This document shows, piece by piece, positions 52,018-60,200 of a stretch of 64,000 nt of DNA. The notes under the pieces are model-generated. The model had not been told where the DNA came from and made no database searches. It saw only the letters and a program-made list of their open reading frames with translations. Position numbers and translations under genes: made by a program. Origin of the DNA: Chloracidobacterium sp. (lineage in GTDB: Bacteria; Acidobacteriota; Blastocatellia; Pyrinomonadales; Pyrinomonadaceae); contig JADKKB010000005.1 of NCBI GenBank assembly GCA_016720705.1, positions 1 to 64,000 of the forward strand, read 5' to 3'. Numbering within the stretch: position 1 is the first letter of the stretch; each line of letters begins with the position of its first letter.

Positions 52018-53364
52018 ATGACTGAAGTATTAAATGTGATCGGCGGTGGACTTGCCGGAGTCGAGGCGGCGTGGCAGGCGGCGGAGCGTGGAGCAAAGGT
52101 TCGTTTGTTTGAAATGCGGCCCGTGCAGCAAACACCGGCACATCGAACTGATAAACTCGCCGAGATCGTTTGCTCAAATTCGTTAAAGACGGACGAACCG
52201 GGAAGTGCTCCATACTTACTCAAAGAAGAACTGCGGCGCGGCGGTTCGATGGTTTTGGAGGTTGCTCACGCGACGCGGGTGCCGGCCGGCTCAGCGTTGT
52301 CGGTAGATCGGATGAAGTTTGCCGAGATGATCACCGAGCGAATTGAGGCTCACCCGAATATTGAGATCGTAAGGGAAGAGGTTACGGAAATCTCAAGCAA
52401 CAAGCAGGACGCGAGTCCTCCGGTCACGATCATTGCGACGGGGCCGCTCACGTCGGATGCACTGACCGTCGAGATAATGAAGCTCACGGGCGATGATCAA
52501 CTATACTTTTACGATGCGATCGCTCCGATCATCGCGGCCGATTCGATCGATATGTCGATCGCGTTCAAAGCGGCGCGCTACGACAAGGGCGGCGATGATT
52601 ACATCAATTGCCCGATGGACCGCGATCGGTATGAATTGTTTATCGCCGAGCTTTTGGAGGCAAAATCGGTTCCACTCAAGCGGTTCGAAGACACGCATTG
52701 GTTCGAATCTTGTTTGCCGATCGAGGAGATCGCCCGCCGCGGTCCTGAGACGTTGCGTTTTGGCCCGATGAAGCCAAAGGGATTGCGACACCCGAAAACC
52801 GGCGAAGAGCCATACGCCTGCGTACAACTTCGCCAGGAAAATATGATGGCGGATGCTTATGGAATGGTCGGTTTTCAAAATCATCTGCGTTACGGTGAGC
52901 AGGAACGAATACTGAAACTCATACCCGGTATGGAGAATGCCGAGTTTCTGCAATTCGGTCAGATCCATCGCAATACATTTATCAATTCGCCCAAAATATT
53001 GAATGAAACGCTCGCGACTCGTAATAATGAGCGTTTGTTTTTCGCCGGACAGATCACGGGCGTCGAAGGCTATGTCGAATCCGTCGCGACGGGTTGGCTC
53101 GCGGGAATAAACGCGGTCAATGTGATGCGTGACCGACCGATGATAACCGCTCCGCAGACCTCAGCGATCGGGGCATTGTGCCGCTATGTATCAAATGTCG
53201 AGACCAAGAATTTTCAGCCGGTAAACATCACTTTTGGGTTGATACAAGAACTTCCGCCCGAGCTTCGCAAGCAGTACCGAAAGAAACGCGAACGGCATAT
53301 ATTCCAGGTCGAGATCGCTCTCATGGATTGGGATGAATGGATAACAAATGTCGCAGTATCGTGA
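52018..53364 (+). CDS. trmFO: tRNA (uracil-5-)-methyltransferase TrmFO, folate-dependent
   Basis: 448 residues from ATG 52018 (start MTEVLNVIGGGLAGVEAAWQAAERGAKV; a start seven codons earlier at 51997 is also open). FAD dinucleotide motif GGGLAGVEAAW, RTDKLAEIVCSNSLKTDEP with the conserved catalytic cysteine, GTGPLTSDAL-like IATGPLTSDAL, YDAIAPIIAADSID, and the C-terminal block EQERILKLIPGMENAEFLQFGQIHRNTFINSPKILNETL then LFFAGQITGVEGYVESVATGWLAG. It makes T54 in tRNA using methylenetetrahydrofolate. Confidence 0.96.
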   Translation: MTEVLNVIGGGLAGVEAAWQAAERGAKVRLFEMRPVQQTPAHRTDKLAEIVCSNSLKTDEPGSAPYLLKEELRRGGSMVLEVAHATRVPAGSALSVDRMKFAEMITERIEAHPNIEIVREEVTEISSNKQDASPPVTIIATGPLTSDALTVEIMKLTGDDQLYFYDAIAPIIAADSIDMSIAFKAARYDKGGDDYINCPMDRDRYELFIAELLEAKSVPLKRFEDTHWFESCLPIEEIARRGPETLRFGPMKPKGLRHPKTGEEPYACVQLRQENMMADAYGMVGFQNHLRYGEQERILKLIPGMENAEFLQFGQIHRNTFINSPKILNETLATRNNERLFFAGQITGVEGYVESVATGWLAGINAVNVMRDRPMITAPQTSAIGALCRYVSNVETKNFQPVNITFGLIQELPPELRKQYRKKRERHIFQVEIALMDWDEWITNVAVS

Positions 53365-53463
53365 ATTGGGCTTATGGACTGCCGTTACGTTGAGGTTAAA
53401 GACTTTAAGTTTTTATGATCCGAACCGGTTCGCTAAAGCGATCGGCAATACAAAATAATAGAA

Positions 53464-54201
53464 ATGGAACCAACGCTAATATTGATGATAGTTGCGATCT
53501 GCGTGGTCGCAATAATGTACTCGTCAGTTGGACACGGCGGAGCGTCGGGGTACTTAGCGGTGATGGCGTTTATGGCCGTTGCTCCGGAACTGACTCGTCC
53601 GACAGCGCTCGTGCTAAATCTATTTGTGGCGACGATCGGGACGGTGCAATTTTATCGGGCAGGGTATTTTTCGTGGCGGCTGTTTTTACCATTTGCGGCC
53701 GGCTCGATACCGATGGCATTTGTCGGCGGGATGATACATTTGCCGACGGACGTATATAAGATCGTGCTCGGCGCCGTGCTGTGTCTGGCAGCGATCAGAC
53801 TCGCGGTCAATCTCAAGGGCGACGATAGGGTGAAAGAACCGCCGATCATTGCGTGTTTGCTGATCGGTGCTGTGATCGGACTGCTGTCGGGAATGGTCGG
53901 CGTCGGCGGCGGCATATTCCTGACGCCGATATTACTGTTGATGCACTGGGCAGAAACGCGGGTCGCGGCAGGCGTATCGGTGCTGTTCATTTTGGTCAAT
54001 TCGGTCTCGGGCCTCGTCGGGCAGTATTTCAAAGGTGCACTCAACGGTCTTCCGGCCGAGGTCTGGATATGGATCGCGGCAGCAGTTGTCGGCGGCCTGA
54101 TCGGTTCGACACTCGGTAGCAAGAAATTTAATTCGATGATGCTACGGCGCGTGTTGGCCGTTGTGCTGCTATTTGCGGGCGTAAAGTTAATTTGGGCGTA
54201 G
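53464..54201 (+). CDS. TauE/SafE family sulfite/anion exporter
   Basis: 245 residues with seven or eight hydrophobic helices. The two-halves pattern is seen: SSVGHGGASGYLAVMAFMAV near the start and GLLSGMVGVGGGIFLTPILLLMHW in the middle (GVGGG is the family signature). It sits in the inner membrane and may export sulfite or organic sulfonates; substrate is inferred from the family only. It starts about 100 bases after trmFO on the same strand. Confidence 0.9.
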   Translation: MEPTLILMIVAICVVAIMYSSVGHGGASGYLAVMAFMAVAPELTRPTALVLNLFVATIGTVQFYRAGYFSWRLFLPFAAGSIPMAFVGGMIHLPTDVYKIVLGAVLCLAAIRLAVNLKGDDRVKEPPIIACLLIGAVIGLLSGMVGVGGGIFLTPILLLMHWAETRVAAGVSVLFILVNSVSGLVGQYFKGALNGLPAEVWIWIAAAVVGGLIGSTLGSKKFNSMMLRRVLAVVLLFAGVKLIWA

Positions 54202-54241
54202 GCAAATATTAAGGTCGTTTAGTAATCCAATAGTCGGCTTA

Positions 54242-55306
54242 ATGAAGATATTAATTTCGACATTGTTATTGTTGGTAACGGCAGCATTTGTTTCGGCCCA
54301 ATCGGGACGTAATAAACCGAATGAGACGCCGACGCCAACGCCGGCTACTCGATCGGCGACAGGTTATATTCCGACCGAAGCAAAGCTGCCGACCTCATTG
54401 CCGACGCCTACCCCAAAACCGAAGGACGATCCGGATATTATAACGGTCGACTCGGCATTGGTTCCGATACCTGTTTCGGTGACCGACGCATCGGGCAGGT
54501 CAGTTACCAACCTAAAACTCGCCGATTTTGAATTACAGATCGACGGAAAACCGGCTGAGATCAGCGAACTTACTCGTTCCGATTCGCCTATCAGGCTGGC
54601 AATGATATTTGATAATTCGTCGAGCGTGATGATCGCTCGTGAATTTGAAAAGGAGGCGGCCGTAAGGTTTTTTAAGAGGGTGATCAGGCCCGGCGGCGAT
54701 CAGGCAGCCCTATTTTCACTTTCGGATTATACGAGGCTCGAACAACCGCTGACGCGCGACGTCTCACTGCTGACGCAGGCGATCAGGATGTTTCCCGAAC
54801 CAAAAGGTGCGACCGCCTTGCTCGATGGGATCGTGAAGGTTGCCGAATACCTCAAAGCCGCTGAGGGCCGCCGCGTAGTCGTGATCGTCTCGGACGGCGA
54901 GGACACTTATAGCGATATCAAAACCACTTTGGAATCCGTGATCAAGGAACTGCAGATCGCCAATTGTCAGGTCTACGTGGTCAAGACCAAGGAATTTGAG
55001 AATTTTAAACGGACGGGACTCCGCGGCGGCAATGCCAATATTCGATCATTAACGGCGGAGCGGCGAATGCTCGAACTCGCCGCACAGACCGGCGGAGCGG
55101 TCTATTCGCCGATCGACGAAGATGAAATGAACGCCGCCTTTTCTCAGATATCCGCAGAGCTTTCGCAACAGTATATACTGAGTTATTACCCCGACGATGA
55201 CGGAAAGAATACTAGTGACCTGCGCCTCATATCTTTGAGCATAAAGGGCAAACCCAACTTTACCGTGCGAACACGTAAGGGATACTATGTGGGGAAAAGG
55301 CCCTAA
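54242..55306 (+). CDS. Exported VWFA-related domain protein
   Basis: 354 residues with signal peptide (LISTLLLLVTAAFVSAQS), a PTPTPA linker, and a VWA domain: PVSVTDASGRSVTNLKLADFELQIDGKPAEI-ELTRSDSPIRLAMIFDNSSSVM with a DxSxS-like MIDAS (FDNSSS), VIVSDGEDTYSD, then ARSLTAERRMLELAAQTGGAVYSP and a final QYILSYYPDDDGKNTSDLRLISLSIKGKPNFTVRTRKGYY. This layout is typical of the VWFA-related proteins that are abundant in Acidobacteriota. Its stop overlaps the xerC start (TAATG). Confidence 0.9.
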   Translation: MKILISTLLLLVTAAFVSAQSGRNKPNETPTPTPATRSATGYIPTEAKLPTSLPTPTPKPKDDPDIITVDSALVPIPVSVTDASGRSVTNLKLADFELQIDGKPAEISELTRSDSPIRLAMIFDNSSSVMIAREFEKEAAVRFFKRVIRPGGDQAALFSLSDYTRLEQPLTRDVSLLTQAIRMFPEPKGATALLDGIVKVAEYLKAAEGRRVVVIVSDGEDTYSDIKTTLESVIKELQIANCQVYVVKTKEFENFKRTGLRGGNANIRSLTAERRMLELAAQTGGAVYSPIDEDEMNAAFSQISAELSQQYILSYYPDDDGKNTSDLRLISLSIKGKPNFTVRTRKGYYVGKRP

Positions 55307-56217
55307 TGCTTAACGAATATCTCACGCAATTTCTGCAGCACCTTAAATACGAGCGCAATCTCAGTCCGCATACGCTGCGAAACTACGCGAGCGATCTCGA
55401 GCAGTTTGGCGACTACCTTTTTCGCGTCGAAAAGCGTGCGGACATTCCCGTCGAGCAGATCGACAGGCTAACGATCCGCGAATGGATGGCCGGATTGCAC
55501 GAAGATCATAAGAAGACATCGATCGCACGTAAATTGGCGAGTTTGCGTACTTTCTTCCAGTTTTTGGTTCGTGAGGGCAAACTCGAATCCAATCCGGCAA
55601 AGCTCGTAGCTACGCCGCGGATCGAACGCAAACTGCCGAACCATCTCTCGATGGAGGACGCCGTTCGCTTTATCGAAACGCCGAACGTCAATACCGATCT
55701 TGGCCGCCGCGATCGCGCAATACTCGAATTTTTGTACGCGACCGGCATCCGCGTCGGCGAACTTGTGAGCATCGATCTCGGGGATATCGATTTTCGCGAA
55801 CGAATGGTACGCGTCACCGGTAAACGCAAAAAGCAACGGATAGTGCCCTTTGGCGAACCTGCACTGCAGGCGTTGATGAATTACCTCGAGAAGTCGCGAC
55901 CGGTGTTTCTAAATGAATGCCCACTAACGACCCGTGACCCAAATGCTGTTTTTCTGCACCGTCGCGGCGGGCGCCTGACGACGCGTTCGGTGGGCCGAAT
56001 GATCGACAAGTACATCAAGCTGTGTGCGGATATTCACGACATCTCGCCGCACTCATTGCGGCACACATTCGCGACGCACCTGCTCGACAGCGGCGCCGAC
56101 CTTCGCGACATTCAGGAACTGCTCGGCCACGCACGGCTCTCGACCACCCAGATATACACGCAGGTGTCGATGGAAAAGATGATCGATGTTTATGACAAAG
56201 CTCATCCGAAAGCGTGA
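55306..56217 (+). CDS. xerC: Tyrosine recombinase XerC
   Basis: 303 residues. SAM-like N-terminal domain (LTQFLQHLKYERNLSPHTLRNYASDLEQF), then the catalytic domain with the tyrosine-recombinase residues: R in ATGIRVGELVSIDLGDID, K in RVTGKRKKQRIVPFG, HSLRHTFATHLLDSGADLRDIQELLGHARLSTTQIYTQVSMEKM with H-xx-R, H/W and the nucleophile Y in QIYT. It resolves chromosome dimers at dif. It is coupled to the VWA gene by TAATG. Confidence 0.95.
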   Translation: MLNEYLTQFLQHLKYERNLSPHTLRNYASDLEQFGDYLFRVEKRADIPVEQIDRLTIREWMAGLHEDHKKTSIARKLASLRTFFQFLVREGKLESNPAKLVATPRIERKLPNHLSMEDAVRFIETPNVNTDLGRRDRAILEFLYATGIRVGELVSIDLGDIDFRERMVRVTGKRKKQRIVPFGEPALQALMNYLEKSRPVFLNECPLTTRDPNAVFLHRRGGRLTTRSVGRMIDKYIKLCADIHDISPHSLRHTFATHLLDSGADLRDIQELLGHARLSTTQIYTQVSMEKMIDVYDKAHPKA

Positions 56218-56411
56218 CCTTCCGGGTCGGCAAACTAGGTGAAAAGGGCAAGTCCGAAAACATTGGTCCTGACTTGCGTGTTAGAATGTGCAGTCCATTG
56301 TCCGCATCGATCGACTGTATCCTAAAGATCCGCTCTCAAATATGTTGTTTGCCTATCCGAGAGCGTTTCAACTAGAATTCAAGAAAATATCGTTTTTCTA
56401 ATTTCAAATAT

Positions 56412-56729
56412 ATGAAAAAAATCCAATGGCTGGTGGTCGTAATGCTCGCGGTTTCGTCCGGTGCGTTCGCTCAAGACAAACTCCTCACGGTGGATGACAT
56501 CTTTAGTCCCGATGCGGCAAAACGAGTGCGATTTGGCGGTTCGCCGGCGTCGGTGCAATGGTCGCCGGATGGTAAGTCGTTCAAACAGGTGGTCGCAGGC
56601 CGATTGATGCGGGTTGATGCGGTCAGCGGACAGATGGCTCCATATTTTAACAGCGGTGCTCTCGTCGCCGAACGTCTATCAGCGTGTAATAGAAATCTTC
56701 CATGGATCCCGCCACTTGTCACTTGGTAA
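56412..56729 (+). pseudogene. N-terminal remnant of a dipeptidyl-peptidase IV gene
   Basis: The first ~85 residues are typical of an exported S9B peptidase: signal peptide (MKKIQWLVVVMLAVSSGAFAQ), then LLTVDDIFSPDAAKRVRFGGSPASVQWSPDGKSFKQVVAGRLMRVDAVSGQMAPYFNSGALVAERL. The reading then breaks off into an unrelated tail (SACNRNLPWIPPLVTW) and a stop at residue 106, whereas the family has ~700-800 residues with the catalytic Ser-Asp-His domain. There is no trace of the rest downstream. The gene was probably lost by deletion. Confidence 0.75.
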
Positions 56730-56735
56730 GAACAT

Positions 56736-57047
56736 ATGAAAATCAAAGATTTAGGCGACGTAATTGCGGTAAGGCGTTTTAAGTTCGAATCCAAACTAAC
56801 AAGCGAAATCATCGTCGCTATCGGTAAACCAATGCCGTTTCCAGATTCCGATGACTACTATGTGCCATACCAGATTAAAGGAATCGGCGATGAACATATA
56901 AGGTTTGCTGGGGGAATTGATGCAGTCCAATGCTTGCAATTGGTCATGAAAATCATAGGGAGCGAACTTTGGGTGATCAATGAGCCACTTACGGAGAAGA
57001 TTATTTGGGACGGAGATGAGAATGGTAGTTTGGGCTTTCCAGATTAG
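56736..57047 (+). CDS. DUF6968-like small protein (103 aa)
   Basis: MKIKDLGDVIAVRRFKFESKLTSEIIVAIGKPMPFPDSDDYYVPYQIKGIGDEHIRFAGGIDAVQCLQLVMKIIGSELWVINE. The VIA-R-F, IGKP-PFPDS-DYY-PYQIKGIGDE and GGIDA-Q-LQL blocks match a small uncharacterised domain family. It starts 6 bases after the stop of the DPP IV remnant, at the junction where the peptidase gene was cut, so it may have arrived with the event that removed the rest of that gene. Function unknown. Confidence 0.65.
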   Translation: MKIKDLGDVIAVRRFKFESKLTSEIIVAIGKPMPFPDSDDYYVPYQIKGIGDEHIRFAGGIDAVQCLQLVMKIIGSELWVINEPLTEKIIWDGDENGSLGFPD

Positions 57048-57204
57048 CGGAAAGCAGAAAAGTAGGGTGAGGAATCGGTCTGGCCGGTCTCTTTTTTTGC
57101 GGTTTCGGCCCGGCCGCAATGCAACCATTTTCAAATCTCAGAGCATCACACGCGGTAGAAGCAATAAACTGTAAAAACCCCTATAAAATTTAGAGGTAAC
57201 CGTG

Positions 57205-60200
57205 ATGCAACGGAGAATTCTGCCATTGTTCCTAGTGCTATTGGTCTGTTCATTTTCGGCGGCGGCGCAGACGGTGATCGAGTCCGAGTCAAAAGTCGTC
57301 GTCCGCGACCGGATCGCCACTGCCAATATTGTCGTAGCGGGCAGTAGCGACTTAAGCGGAATAACCTCATCAGTCGAACTGATCGACCCTGCGGGTACGG
57401 TACGTGCTCGGGCATCAAAATTCGTTGTGACGGATCTTGGCGGAAAACAATCGCTTAGTTTTGAAATGGCGGTCACTGACATACTTTCATCCGTCAAAGA
57501 CGACATCGCTTGGTACCGTCTTCATTACACCGTCGGCCAAGCCTCCGGGATCATCTCAATGTCACAGATGATCGACGAATTGTTCGAGCTACGGATCATC
57601 GCGAGCGATAATCTCCTTACGGGTATGTCGTATCGAGTTCGCGTACGTGCCGTTAATCCGTTTACCGAAAAGCCGGCAGTTGGCGTTCGGGTCGATTCGA
57701 CGGTCGCTCTTGAACTGGCGGGCGAGGGCGAGCGAAAGTTGGAACTAAAAGGTTCGGCCGTGACCGACGCGGACGGTTTCGCGGTGGTCGATCTCGCGAT
57801 CCCGACCGAAGCAAAACTTGCCGGCGAAGGAGAAATAACGGTAATTGGCCTCAAAAACGGCATCGTTCGCGAGGCCAACGAGAACCTGAATGCACTTAAA
57901 GAGGATGTTCAGTTCCTGACGATGACGGACAAATCGATCTATCAGCCGGAACAGTTGATCAATATTCGCGGGATCTTGATGAAGGGCGGCGAGTCGAAGA
58001 CCGTTGTTGCCGACAGCGAACTCGAATTTAGGGTGCTGGACGAGGACGACACTGTTCTCTATCGGGAAAAGACGCGTTCCTCCGCATTTGGTATCGCGTC
58101 GATAAGCTGGCGGATTCCGGCAAACGCCAAACTCGGCGACTACAAGATCGAGATCAGGGATGAAAGCGGTGAACAGATCGGAGCCCAACGAGTGCGCGTC
58201 TCGCGCTACGATCTTCCAAATTTTGTGGTCAACGCCAAACCGTCGAAGCCATATTATCTGCCCGGCGACCGCGAGGCTGAGATCGAGATCAATGCGGACT
58301 ATCTTTTTGGCAAACCGGTCACCGGCGGCAAGGTCCGCGTCGTCGAGGAAACGAGTCGCGAATGGAATTACAAAGAGCAGAAATACGACATCGACGAGGG
58401 TGATGTCCGTCAGGGTTCGACCGACTCTCAGGGAAAATTTACGGCGAGATTTGACGTTAAGAAAGCCCTTGACGGTCTCGATGAAGATGACTGGAGAAAA
58501 TACAGGGACATCAACTATGCGGCCTATTTTACGGACTTGACCACCAATCGAACCGAACAGCGGCGTTTCGACATACGCGTTTCGCGCGAACCGATACACG
58601 TCTATTTGATCGGCGCCACCAACGATCTGAACCCGACAATGCCGATCGACGCTTATGTCTCGACATTTTACGCCGATGGCACGCCCGCCGAGTGTGATGT
58701 CGAGGTCAAGATGGGCGTCGAGGACAAGGGTAATCCGAAAACGGTCGAGCGCATACGCACTAATTCATACGGAGTCGGCAAGATCACGATGGACCGTCCG
58801 AAGATCGGTGATCCCGATGATGATCTTGAGTACAAGTTGATCGCCAAGGATAAGGACGGCCGCCAGGGGACCGCCAAAGACGACATTTCATTTGACGAAG
58901 ACGAAGCCGCGATCCGTCTCGAGACCGACAAAGCGATTTACAAGCCGGGTGAGACGATGTCGGTAAACGTCAGTTCGACGCTGAAGACGGGACCATTATA
59001 TGTCGATATCGTTAACGGTTGGTCGGTGGTCGAGTCGCGCTTTGCTCACCTCAAAGACGGACGTGTGGAGTTGCAGATACCGTACAGCGATAAGTTCAAA
59101 GGCGAGTTGAAGATCGTCGCTTTTGCCGAGGATACAGATGACGACGTCGTGAGCGGTTCACGAGGAGTCATTTTCCCCATTCGCGAGGGTATTAGCGTCG
59201 AAGCGACATTTGATAAGGATATCTACAAACCGGGCGAAGAGGCGACGATCAGTTACGGAGTCCTCGACCGCCTCGGCACAGCAGTCGAGTCTGCCCTCGG
59301 CGTCACAATTATCGACCGGGCGGTTGAGGAACGTGCACGGACGGACTCAGAATTTGGCGGAATCTGGAGTAACTACGCAGGCTGGCTCGGGTATGGCAGC
59401 GGACTGGGGGCAGTAAACGTCAAGGACCTTAACGAACTTGATCTGACCAAGCCGATCACGGACGATCTGCAATTGGTTGCCGAGGTGATCCTGCACGACA
59501 GCTATTACAAGCCGAATGTTTTTCACAGCAATAGCTATTTCGACGAGGCCAAAAGCGTCTTCAGCGATCGCATCACAAAGCAGTTCGAGCCCGTCGGTGC
59601 GGCCTTGAAACTCACATATGAAACTGCGAACTATCGGCACGCGGTAGATCTCGAGAGTTTCGAGGCCATACTTCTGGAGAGCGACATTCGTTTTGGTCAG
59701 ATGCTCGACCCGTGGGGTGTCGCGTACCGTGCTAAATTCTCGGTAGAAAAGGCGCGGACCGGCAGTTTTATTCGTGACGAAAAGACGTTGTTCGCCGAAC
59801 TCGGAGTTTCCGGCCTTGCGGATAGATTCGGCAGGCCATATCGGATAACTTTCGATGCCGAGCGGCGTTTCTACCGTTTTCAGATCCGGAGCGGCGGCAG
59901 TGACGGCAAATTTGAGAAATATGATTGGGGCGGCGACGATTTCACGGTTTGGACCAATCTGATCGACTATTTCGTCGACACAGAAACCAAGATCGCCGAT
60001 ATCCAGCGTTCGCTGCGTGTGATACCGATGAATGAGACCGATCTCCGCTCAACCCTTTTGGCCGGCGGGATCGATTTTGGCGGACTGCGTGACGGGTTTG
60101 GCGATCCACTCTATATTGTGACTCAGCAGAGATCACGTTATTGGGACAAGGTTACTACCGAATCGGTACAGAACTACGGCGAAGACACAAAAACGGATCG

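Noticed and set aside
57138..57506. Minus-strand open frame opposite the macroglobulin start
   Set aside because: Shadow of the macroglobulin reading frame without its own ribosome site or family pattern.
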